Part shown: positions 41,627-51,803 of the stretch, piece after piece
Layout of the letters: each line of letters opens with the position of its first letter
Position numbering within the stretch: position 1 is the stretch's first letter
Source of the DNA: Incurvaria masculella
Taxonomy: Eukaryota > Arthropoda > Insecta > Lepidoptera > Incurvariidae
Direction: 5' to 3'
DNA: 64,000 bases
NCBI GenBank assembly: GCA_946894095.1
Contig: OX335656.1
Coordinates: 7,889,001 to 7,953,000 of the forward strand
Notes under the pieces: model-generated
Database searches by the model: none
What the model was told of the DNA's origin: nothing
What the model saw: only the letters and a program-made list of their open reading frames with translations
Program-made: the position numbers and the translations under genes

Positions 41627-42150
41627 TGGAACCAATCAAGACATAGTTATCGGTCCACGCCGCGTGCACCGCTTAGTGATAACCCCTCAGTTATGTACTC
41701 GGCGGACATACTTAAGACAAATGAGTACTCTCGTTTCGAGATTTTGTTGGAGAATGAACTTTAAAAAAATATTATGCAATATTTTTATGGCCTAACGATT
41801 AGTATCTCCTAAAACGAATCAAAGCAATAATGTAAATAGTAAGTAATGGTTCAACGCCTTTGCAACGCTTTCGCAAATTTTAAACTTCCTCGCACCGGTC
41901 ACACGAGAGATTTAGAATTACAGTATGTATTTCTTAGGAGTCGCGTAGTGGTTATATTGTGGACGTGAGAATGAACTAGGTTATACGTGAAAAGACTGAA
42001 GTAATGTTTTAACGAATGTTCGTGAATGGGAAACTTCACTATGCAATGTTTATATCAATCAATCACAGATAATTTTATGAGTAATACCTACTTATGTTGT
42101 ATGATATTAAATTATGTAAACTAAATAAATTGGTTTAACAATGTTTTTTA
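41627..42150 (+). other. ORP9 3' UTR (predicted)
   Basis: Non-coding sequence between the stop and an AATAAA at 42124, followed by T-rich sequence. The extent is inferred from the signal only. Confidence 0.55.
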
Positions 42151-42286
42151 CTTGTTTTATTGACAAGCAACTACAATATACAAAACTCCTCTGTGTAAAA
42201 GGGTAAATTTTGCTTTTTTTTCCTGAATACCTGAATTTGTAATTCATCATGTAATTTTCAGAATTGATGGTGTATTTCAAATTTAA

Positions 42287-42654
42287 GGTGGGCCCGTAAG
42301 CATCAGATAATTATGCTCCCCATACAAACGTAGTTTACTAATCATTTGAATACCACTGTTGCAATTCGCTTGATATTTGGGATTTAATATCAGGCAACAA
42401 ATATCTATGTCTGCATGTATTTGTTTTTTCGAAAAATGAATCCTGTGTCACACAACAGAGAAAAGAAAATTTGCATGAAAAATTTCTTTTGCCTGTTATT
42501 TGACTTGCTTTAGATTTTTCAGCAAAACAAAAACATGCAGACACAGATATTTATTGTAGAATATTAGATACCTAATATCAAGCAAATCGGAACAGTGTTT
42601 TTCAAATGATCAGTAAACTACGTTTGTATGGGAAACATAGCTTACGGGCCGTTC
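42287..42654. mobile_element. TTAA-flanked element, ~160-bp TIRs
   Basis: TTAA at 42283-42286 and 42655-42658. Ends are 'ggtgggcccgtaag' and the inverse of 'gaacggcccgtaag', and inverted similarity continues for ~160 bp ('atacaaacgtagtttact'). No coding frame. TTAA target sites fit piggyBac- or Kolobok-type transposons. Confidence 0.8.
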
Positions 42655-43391
42655 TTAACAAATGAGGTTCTACGATGTATACGGACATGATTTTATATAT
42701 GCCGCCTGGGAGCCGTGGCGGGGGCCCGCAGGGGTTGGAGATTAAGTGGGGGCTCACTAGGGGGGCCCCGCAGGAACTGCGGAAGTCAATTTCAAGCGAA
42801 TCTCAGGGTGGCGGTGTCTACAAGTGTGGAGCTTAGGCGCCTTTAACTAAAATAATGGAGCTAGAGGAGCACATAAAGACAGGTAAATGTAGGAAAAAGG
42901 GGTATTATAAGCTTAAAACAATAAAACAACAGCGCTGTGAGCAGTCACTGAGTATCAACAGTGGAAGTATGAGCAAGTAGGTATCTCGTCCCAATGTAGG
43001 CTGATGGGAAAGTGCGCGAACCTGGATGCTTGCCTGGTAATTAACTTTACCAATTTATTTTTATGGAGGCACTTTAAGGGGGTGTGTGCGTCAAAGTAAC
43101 ATCTACTGCTATAACTCCTTAAAGTTGTGAAGTTACAATCTAAAAGTGTAGTGGTGAGCAAATTAAGCGGTTTTGTCAATGATTTCAAAGGTAAGGATAC
43201 GCCCTTATATAGAATTGAAACAAATCTTCTCCATACAAGCAAAAAGTAGCGCCATCTATCCAAACTCGGAAGAACTACGTGAGCTCCGTGTCAAAGCCGT
43301 GTTGACAACTCGCCGCCATGTTGCATTAGGTCTAACGATGTAACCTTGTACCTGCGTACTTAAAGTTTTTCTTTTTAGTTTAAACTTTTAA

Positions 43392-43933
43392 GGCGGCCCA
43401 ACCCGGCGGGCCTAACTCATCCGCGGGCACAGTACAAAACCGTGCTGTTGCGCTCTGGGACCTTCTCTGTTTCAAAGAATAAGACAGGCTCCGTGATGAG
43501 GAAGATGCAACATGTCCACAAAAAAGACAATGTGCATAGTGTATGATTTAGTAAGATTTACGAAAATTTTAATTTCAAAACGACTTATAGCTAAAAGTAA
43601 ACCACGGCCGCTGTAGTCAAAAATCTAACAAAAAACAAATAGATCATAAATCTTGATTAAATAAGCTATGTCTGATGACTAATCTTTTTACGATGTTCTT
43701 ACTTTATCATTGCGTAATCCACCTCCAAAGTTATCGTATAAAACGCGCGAAAAATTCGAACTTTCGGACCTTATAACTTAGAAACCAAACACAATTTTAC
43801 AATGCCAATGGTCATCAGACATCTAGTTCGATCAAATAAAGCTATTTTGAGCAAAATTTTGGATCTCTGACAAGAAATATGGGCGTGATCTTCTTTCCCC
43901 TTTTGTATGGGGAGATGAGCGGGTTGGGCCACC
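43392..43933. mobile_element. TTAA-flanked element, 542 bp
   Basis: TTAA at 43388-43391 and 43934-43937. Ends are 'ggcggcccaacccg' and the inverse of 'ggtggcccaacccg'. The interior (43430-43830) is shared with 21741-22160. Confidence 0.8.
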
Positions 43934-44059
43934 TTAAGTTCATTTAGTACAGTCGAAAAAAAAAATCTACTAACAAAAAATAAATTATGAATGAAAAATG
44001 TTTTTTTTTGTAATTTCAAGGTATTCAAGTTAAATACAATTCGAATTTTCTCTTGTACC

Positions 44060-44800
44060 TGCTTGGTCTGTGATCTACCTGCCTGTCATGTCAAAATTTG
44101 TTTTCACTATATCTTGGAAAACCCTGGTCGTAGACCTATCATGCGACCACTCGAAGTAAAGGTCCCGACCTGATCTACCTGACTCCACTCAAAGTAACCA
44201 GTACGACCAGTGTTTCCCAAGATATAACGAAAACAAATGTTGACATGACAGGCAGGTAGATCAGGTCGGGACGTTTACTTAGAGTGGTCGCATGATGGGT
44301 CTACGATCAGCGTATCCCAAGATATAACGAAAATAAATTTTGACATGACTGGCAGGTAGATCAGGTCGGGACGTTTACTTTGAGTGGTCGCATGATGGGT
44401 CTACGATCAGCGTATCCCAAGATATAACGAAAACAAATGTTGACATGACAGGCAGGTAGATCAGGTCGGGACGTTTACTTAGAGTGGTCGCATGATGGGT
44501 CTACGATCAGCGTATCCCAAGATATAACGAAAATAAATTTTGACATGACTGGCAGGTAGATCAGGTCGGGACGTTTACTTTGAGTGGTCGCATGATGGGT
44601 CTACGATCAGCGTATCCCAAGATATAACGAAAACAAATTTTGACATGACTGGCAGGTAGATCAGGTCGGGACGTTTACTTTGAGTGGTCGCATGATGGGT
44701 CTACGATCAGCGTATCCCAAGATATAACGAAAACAAATTTTGACATAACAGGCAAGTAGATCAGGTCGGGACGTTTATTTCGAGTGGTCGCATGATAGAT
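44060..44800. repeat. 100-bp tandem array preceded by an inverted unit
   Basis: Six units between about 44200 and 44800 have an exact 100-bp period ('ctacgatcag' recurs at 44301, 44401, 44501, 44601 and 44701). Units alternate between 'aaaataaatttt' and 'aaaacaaatgtt' variants early in the array. At 44065-44170 one unit lies in the opposite orientation. Confidence 0.92.
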
Positions 44801-45672
44801 CACATTAAAAAAAAATCTTTGATGACTCACTCATACTCATATCCACTCCAAAATAAACCAGAAATAAAAAGGACGCCCATACAAGGTTAGTTCACCTACA
44901 CGTGCGACGCGCGGCTTGGCGTCACTTGCCCGCTTATGAACTTTGGTATGAGCTTTGGTAGTTAATTAAATTATCGATTGAAAATGCAATTATTCAATTG
45001 TTAAACAGGAAAAAATATTATCTGAGTTTACTTATCGATGATACGTTATTCCACATGTCTTTGTAACTTTCGTATCGTATTTTATGCACCCTTTTACTAT
45101 GCAACTAGGCATTTTCACGACTCAACATCACTCTGCCGCGGTCCGCAGACGACTGAGTCGCGTTGGCCCTAAAACGAATATTTTAGGGCCAACGTACTGG
45201 TGCCATTAGTCGTGCGCGTTGACCGGATCCTTACGAAGTAATATATAAGTCAATGGGTTTTGTATGTAATTTCAAAATAAATTGAAACACCCATAATCGT
45301 AGAGCATGCATGAAAAGATGTATGTCGCTCTATTATCTCTGCCTGCCCCTCCGGGAAAGCGACGTGAAGGTATGTATAGAGTATGAAAAAAATTTACAGT
45401 CGTATTCAAAGTGAACCTGTCAATACTTAGTGCGGGATTAACACGACTAACTATAAAAAAAACCGGGCTTAAATACGGCTGTAACCCCTTGGTCCGAATT
45501 GGGTTGACAGTGCTCACAAAAATATTCGTGCAAACACCTGGTCCGAATCAGTATTCACGAATACTGCAATATTTGCATAATCAAATCGGACCGATTGTGA
45601 GCGTGCTAACGGTGCTCAGAAAATAACCTCCAACTATTGTTTGAAGTTTCTTCAACAAAAAAGAGTATTTAA
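44801..45672. other. Intergenic sequence, small hairpins only
   Basis: A hairpin at 45159-45191 has 'gttggccctaaaa' arms. 45300-45365 resembles a 'cctgcccctccggg' repeat, also recognisable at 62085-62135. 45400-45610 resembles a small element at 53308-53428. No gene. Confidence 0.5.
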
Positions 45673-45677
45673 TGTTC

Positions 45678-45778
45678 CGTTGTGAATAAAGCAAAACCTT
45701 GAATCGTTTAATTAGGTTTTATTCCGCAAAACAAGACAACGTATGTGACATATGACAAATAACTTTTTAATCATCACA
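45678..45778 (-). repeat. 3' LTR of the gypsy element
   Basis: 101 bp, identical to 49357-49457 except at 45678 (c versus t at the other copy), so in element orientation it ends CG instead of CA. The coding frame's stop directly abuts it, with a short purine-rich 'atggggtga' in the polypurine-tract position. Confidence 0.95.
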
Positions 45779-45779
45779 T

Positions 45780-47018
45780 TCACCCCATGTGGAAGTCTTG
45801 CAGGTAGGAAGGAGGCTTACGGTCCCTTTCAGAGCGCCGCGTTTCAATTGGAGCTCTGTCCTGAGAGGAAGATGATGGAGCTGGTTGAGAAGGTGGTGGA
45901 GAGGCAGCGAGTGGTGGAGGCGGCATTGTTATCGCGATATCCTCAAAATCTTCAACGATGCTATCTGTCTCATCAAAATTATCAATTTGTCCCCGTGGGG
46001 CCAGATGACGATTAGATACGGTTGTCTCTCTTCCATCGGCGAGACGAACGTACGAGTAGTCCGGATTGGCCTCTAGGAGTTCTACTTCATCGACTAGTGG
46101 GTCATATTTGCTTCTCCGATTCGTATTTCGCATTAGAACAGGTCCTGGATTATTTAACCATGAAGGAATTGATTGTCCATTAGACGATCTTCGGGGATGT
46201 GCAAACATTCTTTCATGAGGTGTTGCATTGGTTGCGGTACATAGGAGTGACCTTATAGTGTGCAAAGCATCAGTGAGAACACATTCCCATTTTGTGATTG
46301 GAAGATTACGGTCTTTGAGTGCTAGGCGAATGGTCTGCCATATTGTTCCATTGGTACGTTCGACCTGTCCATTACCTTGTGGGTTATATGGAGTAGTGCG
46401 GCTTGTTGCTATTCCTTTTGAATGTAAGAAGATTTTCAGTTCAGCTGACATAAAAGAGGCACCTCTGTCTGAATGGATATAGGTCGGCATGCCAAAAATA
46501 GAGAATAGGTCAGTCATGTGTTTTATTACTGTACCAGTGCTGACGTCTATGCAAGGAAATGCAAACGGGAATCTGGAATATTCGTCGATAACTGTTAGAA
46601 TATATTTCCGTTGCGAGTCAGAGGGCAGTGGTCCTTTAAAGTCAATAGATATTCTTTCAAAAGGCATAGTTGATTTGATAAGAGTGCTTCTATTTTGAGC
46701 GAATCTTGGCTTAATTTCTGCACAGACTGGACATGCCATAGTTATCTTCTTTATTTCTTCAATAGTGAAAGGCAGATTTTTTGAGCGAATCCAGTGAGTC
46801 ATTCTTGTTATTCCAGGATGACATAAAGTCTTGTGCAGTTCTCGTAAGTCAGGCATGGTATTTAAACTTGCTGAGCATTTTTGTCTCGACAGAGTATCGG
46901 CAACTGTATTATCCTTGCCAGGACGATAAATTATGTCAAATGTATATGCAGACAGTTCGATTCTCCATCGATGTATCTTGTCATTTTTTATTTTATTTGA
47001 ATGCTTTTGGTCAAACAT
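45780..47018 (-). CDS. Retrotransposon pol: end of RNase H and integrase
   Basis: 412 residues from the internal Met. The first 45 residues are the end of the RNase H domain (RWRIELSAYTFDIIYRPGKD). Integrase follows: H62, H67, C96 and C99 form the zinc-binding module, and D126, D184 and E220 form the catalytic triad with 35 residues between the last two, the canonical D,D-35-E spacing. The C-terminus ends RRSERDRKPPSYLQDFHMG. It overlaps the upstream frame by 8 nt in a different frame. The ATG is probably not a true start; the break is best read as damage. Confidence 0.92.
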   Translation of the reverse strand: MFDQKHSNKIKNDKIHRWRIELSAYTFDIIYRPGKDNTVADTLSRQKCSASLNTMPDLRELHKTLCHPGITRMTHWIRSKNLPFTIEEIKKITMACPVCAEIKPRFAQNRSTLIKSTMPFERISIDFKGPLPSDSQRKYILTVIDEYSRFPFAFPCIDVSTGTVIKHMTDLFSIFGMPTYIHSDRGASFMSAELKIFLHSKGIATSRTTPYNPQGNGQVERTNGTIWQTIRLALKDRNLPITKWECVLTDALHTIRSLLCTATNATPHERMFAHPRRSSNGQSIPSWLNNPGPVLMRNTNRRSKYDPLVDEVELLEANPDYSYVRLADGRETTVSNRHLAPRGQIDNFDETDSIVEDFEDIAITMPPPPLAASPPPSQPAPSSSSQDRAPIETRRSERDRKPPSYLQDFHMG

Positions 47019-49323
47019 GAAAGAAACAGAATGGTCTTCCGAGGAGAAAGTGCTTCCATTTGCGCAAGGACTCGACTATAGCATATGCTTCTTTCTCAAT
47101 CGAAGAATGGTTACGTTCGCTATTACATAACGTGCGCGAAAAAAAAGCAACAGGTCGTCCTTCTTGTGAAAGAGAAGCAGCTATTGCGTAATCTGATGCA
47201 TCTGTTTCCACAGTGAATGGTATCGATTCGTTGATAGCATGAACAGCTGATTTTGCTATGTCTTTTTTCATATTCTCAAATGCTTCTATGGAATCCTTGG
47301 TCATAGGAAAAGTTGTTGTTTTAATAAGTGGACTGACTTTGCTGGAGAAATGGTCAATCCATTTTGAGTAGTGAGCAAAGAGTCCAAGCGTTCGTTTCAA
47401 AGACGCAGTGTCGACAGGGACGGGCATTTCTAAAAGAGGTTTTAGACGATCGGGGTCCGGCTTCACTACGCCATCTGCGATGCTATACCCTAGGACCTTA
47501 ATTGCATCCAGTCCAAAAGCACTCTTCTCTATATTTAGGGTTAGATTGTATTTCTTCGCTGTATTCATGAATTTCTTCAACTTGTTGTCATGATCTTCTT
47601 TATTTTTGCCACAGATGGTGATATCGTCCAAGTATGCAAATGTGTCTTCTAGTCCTTCTTTCTGGATGATTCCGAGTATGAGTCTTTGATATACAGCTAC
47701 GGCGTTTGTGACTCCAAAAGGTATTCTTGTAAAATGATAAAGTCTCCCGCAAGCTTCAAATGCAGTGTAAGGCCTTTCGGCGATTGTAATAGGAACTTGA
47801 TGATAGGCGCTTTTCAAATCGATTTTGCTGAAAATTTTATGCTTCGAAATTTTCGACACAACCTCTTCAATGTTAGGCAGTGGAAAAGCGTCAAGTTGGG
47901 TGTATCTATTTATGGTGCGTGAGTAATCAATTACCATTCTTCTTTTGTGATTTTCGTTAGATGTTACAAGCACTTGGGCTCTCCAAGGCGATTTGCTTTC
48001 TTCGATTATTCCATCTGCTAGAAGTTGTTTAACTTCCTGTTCAATGAATTCTGAGTCTTCTTTTGAATATCGGCGAGATTTTATGGTAACTGGGCGGCAG
48101 TCGCGCGAAAGATTGGAGAATAGCTTTACGGGCTCGATGTTTGCTGCTTCAATGGCACAGACTTTTAGAGGGGATCTAGCACCTCCAAAGTTCATTTGCA
48201 AAGACGCATGTTCCTTGAGAATGTCTTGACCAATAATTATGTCCGTGCAAAGATTTCTTAGAGCAAGGAGTTTCACTTTGTCATACTTGTGTCCTTCAAT
48301 CTCAACGGTAACAGAACAGATTCCTTCGACAAGCGATACATGTGATGATGAAGCCATAACTACTTGTTGGCTGAATGATTGCTTATTCAATTGTATGTCA
48401 TGCATTTCGGCTACATTGCAATTAATGAAACTTGAACTGCTTCCAGTGTCAACAAGCCCTTTGACGGATTTACCATTTATTAATATAGGTATTATGCAAG
48501 CAGAGTGACTCGCCGCTAATAATGCGCTGAACAAAGCAACCCTGTGTTCCGAAGCTGAATTATTAATATGTGATGTGGCCGAGTTTTCTTTTGATATTTG
48601 GCTTCTACAAACCTTCGCATAGTGACCCCTTTTTCCACAAGTCAAGCAGTCGGAGTTTGAAGCAGGACAGAAGCGCCGTGCATGCCGTTTCTTTCCACAG
48701 AAATAACAGATTTCAATACTTGTTGCGACTTCTTTCACATTAGCCTTAGAAGAAGTAGCGGCAACTTGAGATGAATTTGGTGTTGCATTGAAATTTTCTG
48801 ATTGATTCCGTGCTAATTCTAAGGATCGAGCTTGATTGTAAGCCTCGTCCAGACTCAGCGACATGTTTTCTAAAAGTCTTTGACGGACAGAACCCGAGGA
48901 GAGGCCGGTTATAAAGGCATCTCGAATAAAGTCGCTTTCCTGTTGTGCTGCGGTGACATTCTTAAAATTGCATTCCTTAGAAAGCAGTTTCAGTGCCTGT
49001 AAGTACTGGTCGATTGATTCTCCAGCTTGCTGTTGTCTGGTTGCGAGGCAGTGACGAGCAAAAATCTCACTTTTCGGTTTTATGAAAATATTGTCCAAAG
49101 TACTTACGGCTGAATCGTAATCGTCACATTGACCTATATAGTTATAAATTATCGGAGAAACGTGATTTATGAGTAGTTGCAGCTTTACTGCAGGTGATGG
49201 TTGCTTCTCTGCGGCTTCGATAAAATTTTCGAATGTTTTCTTCCAGTATGTCCAGAGTTGGGTTTGATCCGAGCTTGATGTTGGATCTATATCAAACTTT
49301 TCTGGTCGTAGGAATTTATCCAT
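47011..49323 (-). CDS. Retrotransposon gag-protease-RT-RNase H
   Basis: 770 residues in one frame starting 34 nt after the 5' LTR. Gag region 1-200; two CCHC zinc knuckles at 206-219 and 226-239; aspartic protease VDTGSSSSF at 291-299; reverse transcriptase with SKIDLKSAYHQVP at 499-511 and the catalytic YLDDI at 564-568; RNase H VETDASDYAIA near 715. Gag and pol are fused without a frameshift signal. The frame stops inside RNase H at 47011, where several conserved residues are missing compared with other elements, suggesting a small deletion. Non-functional without repair. Confidence 0.95.
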   Translation of the reverse strand: MDKFLRPEKFDIDPTSSSDQTQLWTYWKKTFENFIEAAEKQPSPAVKLQLLINHVSPIIYNYIGQCDDYDSAVSTLDNIFIKPKSEIFARHCLATRQQQAGESIDQYLQALKLLSKECNFKNVTAAQQESDFIRDAFITGLSSGSVRQRLLENMSLSLDEAYNQARSLELARNQSENFNATPNSSQVAATSSKANVKEVATSIEICYFCGKKRHARRFCPASNSDCLTCGKRGHYAKVCRSQISKENSATSHINNSASEHRVALFSALLAASHSACIIPILINGKSVKGLVDTGSSSSFINCNVAEMHDIQLNKQSFSQQVVMASSSHVSLVEGICSVTVEIEGHKYDKVKLLALRNLCTDIIIGQDILKEHASLQMNFGGARSPLKVCAIEAANIEPVKLFSNLSRDCRPVTIKSRRYSKEDSEFIEQEVKQLLADGIIEESKSPWRAQVLVTSNENHKRRMVIDYSRTINRYTQLDAFPLPNIEEVVSKISKHKIFSKIDLKSAYHQVPITIAERPYTAFEACGRLYHFTRIPFGVTNAVAVYQRLILGIIQKEGLEDTFAYLDDITICGKNKEDHDNKLKKFMNTAKKYNLTLNIEKSAFGLDAIKVLGYSIADGVVKPDPDRLKPLLEMPVPVDTASLKRTLGLFAHYSKWIDHFSSKVSPLIKTTTFPMTKDSIEAFENMKKDIAKSAVHAINESIPFTVETDASDYAIAASLSQEGRPVAFFSRTLCNSERNHSSIEKEAYAIVESLRKWKHFLLGRPFCFFHV

Positions 49324-49341
49324 ATTGCTGAGATGGATGAA

Positions 49342-49355
49342 TTTTGCGGAATAAA
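49342..49355 (-). other. Candidate self-priming binding site
   Basis: Read in the element, this 14-nt block begins one base after the 5' LTR and is the exact reverse complement of a 14-nt block in the LTR (49397-49410; also 45718-45731). No tRNA-type 'TGG' start is present at the LTR edge. Tf1/sushi-type elements prime reverse transcription by folding the RNA 5' end onto such a site. Confidence 0.65.
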
Positions 49356-49356
49356 T

Positions 49357-49457
49357 TGTTGTGAATAAAGCAAAACCTTGAATCGTTTAATTAGGTTTTA
49401 TTCCGCAAAACAAGACAACGTATGTGACATATGACAAATAACTTTTTAATCATCACA
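49357..49457 (-). repeat. 5' LTR of the gypsy element
   Basis: 101 bp starting TG and ending CA in element orientation. It contains AATAAA at LTR positions 56-61, within the predicted R region. Very short for a Ty3/gypsy LTR. Confidence 0.95.
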
Positions 49458-49462
49458 TGTTC

Positions 49463-49677
49463 AACAATGAACAATTTGCAAGCGGATAACTATTTCAATA
49501 GTAATGATGAAGGTGATTTTGAAATGTTGATATACATAGAATTTGGAAAACAGGAGAAATAGTAGTAGAACGACAATGGAGAGAGTGCGCATTTCTGCAG
49601 TCTTGCAAACGGTTAAGTAGTTAATGCAGCTAAAGGGCGAGCGAAAGCGGTGACGCGTTTTCTATACTAGGTATTAT
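49463..49677. other. Intergenic, nothing recognised
   Basis: No supported feature between the gypsy element and the next SINE. Confidence 0.5.
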
Positions 49678-50094
49678 ATTTTTTTTTTTTTTATGCGACC
49701 TGACATGGATGGCTAATACCACACAACTACCGTTATGATATTAGCCCAATACACCACATTCCCGAAGGAATTAGGTGCCATGCCAGGACCTTCCCTTTAT
49801 GAGGCACGGCTACATTGAACTGGATGGAAAACACGGACAATTTTTCATTGCCGCTTCGACCATCTTTTCATCCAATGCGATGGTACCAACCCGGGCGGGC
49901 TTAAACCCTACCACCTAGTAGGGGAAGGGGACCTACAATTTTACATGGATTCCGAACCATGGAGCAGCTCGCATTCGTGACGAAATGCACTTATCGAACT
50001 CTGAAAGAGAAAGACAGTGGTGCAAGTTGGTATCGAACCCGGGCCTCTGGTACGCTAGGCCAGTCCCCGCGCCACTAGGCTACGAGCCGCTCAA
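49678..50094 (-). mobile_element. SINE, full length, tRNA-like head type 1
   Basis: Poly-T at the left, complete body, and a head ending 'gcctagtggcgcgg' read on the minus strand. Nearly identical to 40786-41190, so a relatively young family. Confidence 0.92.
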
Positions 50095-50914
50095 ATAAAG
50101 AGGAAAGGTTTGATTGTTTGTTTATATGACCCGAATAGGCTCTGAAACTACAGAACGGATTTGAAAAATTATTTCACCGTTGGAAAGCTACAGCCTATCC
50201 GACGGACATAGGCTATGTTTTATCTTAAAAAAATTAGGGATCCTTACCAAAACTCCGATAACGTAACCCTAGGTGCAAAAATATTACCAAGAATGTTCCT
50301 TACATCGCGTGCGCTGCGAAAACTATTCACGCTAGAACAAAATGATGTACTACAATTTTATAGAACACATTATTATCTACAAAAAATGTCGCGTCAGCAT
50401 ACATCTAAATATTATAGTTATGACACAATAAGTGTGCATTTATTTTAAAATAAAAATTTAAATACCGCCGCTAGAAAAGGCTCTTTATTTGTACCTAGAT
50501 ATTAATCCTTATCAAAATAAATAAATTATTATTTAAGACTGTTTCAATACCTTTATATTACTTTTTGAATTATTCGATTCGGACATTTCATTCGAAAGAT
50601 ATCATGAGTTTAAAAATTAGAAAAAACTCCGCTCGGCCAACTATGCGTTTTAGAGTTTGTAGGCGTAACTCAGAGGTACGGGAGGGGCTCCCTACGCAGC
50701 ACGCTTGATAATATGTTGTCGCTTCATGACAATTAGTTTAGTAGGTAACTAAACGCATTCAAAAAGTTCTTTTCAGAACTAGACCCACTAATATATGTTG
50801 TACATTTAGTTATCCTAATAAATAAGTGACTTAAAGAGTTTTTATGATTTTTGATTAAATACTTTTTAGTTGTAGGTTATAGTAGTAGTTGTAGGTAGCT
50901 AATATAACAGTTAA
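50095..50914. other. Intergenic, nothing recognised
   Basis: A 77-residue frame at 50215-50448 resembles antisense of generic LINE or Helitron-type debris at most; not called. Confidence 0.4.
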
Positions 50915-51006
50915 AACATGTTTGAAAAATGTTACGGCTTTTCAAGCGGCAGGAAGATACATTCTCCAAAGACATTCTCAAAAGCCGTAACATTTTTCAA
51001 ACATGT
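50915..51006. repeat. Hairpin element, ~28-bp arms
   Basis: 'gaaaaatgttacggctttt' is mirrored by 'aaaagccgtaacatttttc' around a ~35-nt loop. Related to the element at 28247-28450. Confidence 0.75.
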
Positions 51007-51780
51007 CTAACGACCGCGGTAATCTCAACAGTATCATAATAACAGTTAAGCTAATTATTTAGTGAAAAATAAAAAAACATCAACGTTTTCTTCCTGGCTT
51101 TAACTCATTAAATTATTTATTTAATGGCTTTGTTTTGTGGTTATGACCTTTTTACAATAATTAATAATATGAATAATACATAAAAGTAAAAAATACGAAA
51201 AAATAAAAAAATAAAAATATGGAGGTGTGCAACCGGAGCTCCAGGACTCTTTGGGCTTAAAACCGATATGATTATGAGAGTGTTCGAAACCATCGATAAT
51301 TGTTTTTTATTGTTAGATTTTTGAAATATTACCTTTTTCGATAGCACTCCTGCGAACATCGCACAAATTAAAAAATAACGACACAGTTCGTACACGGAAG
51401 ACGACATTACGCCATGTTTGAGTGGCTACACCTCACATTGAATATTCCTCAGTATTACTCTTGGTATTGAAATCAATTGCCCTGAAATATTGACACGATT
51501 TTTAATAAATAATGTTCGTTATATAATATTATGGTATACATTAATACAATTCGATTCAACTTTTTCTTATTTTTTTTAATTTAATACATTTTACCATTAT
51601 TATTACATTAACAAATACCTTCCAATATCGAGTTTGTCTCAGTTATGGCAATAATAACGCTGACAGCGTAGCTATTTATTGTATTCTGTGACATGACACA
51701 GCTGACTTGCGCCGCCTCCGCTTCGTTTCGTTTGTTACGGCCGGTATATTGTTATGTGGGGATATGGCCGTCTCCATGTG
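51007..51780. other. AT-rich intergenic, nothing recognised
   Basis: GC content rises from about 51690 toward the candidate locus that follows. Confidence 0.45.
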
Positions 51781-51803
51781 CTTTAAAATCAGTTCATTAG
51801 AAT

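Larger units (their letters stand above)
45678..49457 (-). mobile_element. Ty3/gypsy LTR retrotransposon, 3780 bp, recent insertion
   Basis: Minus-strand element with 101-bp LTRs differing at one base and a 5-bp target duplication 'tgttc' (45673-45677 and 49458-49462). Order: LTR, a short self-complementary leader, a gag-protease-RT-RNase H frame (49323-47011), an RNase H end-integrase frame (47018-45780), LTR. Protease and RT before integrase is the Ty3/gypsy order. No env frame and no chromodomain seen. A frame break in RNase H makes this copy non-functional as it stands. Clade within Ty3/gypsy not assigned. Confidence 0.96.

Noticed and set aside
44200..44800. Regular direct repeats that could suggest a CRISPR array
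   Set aside because: The whole 100-bp unit is repeated without unique spacers, in a eukaryotic genome; it is a tandem array.
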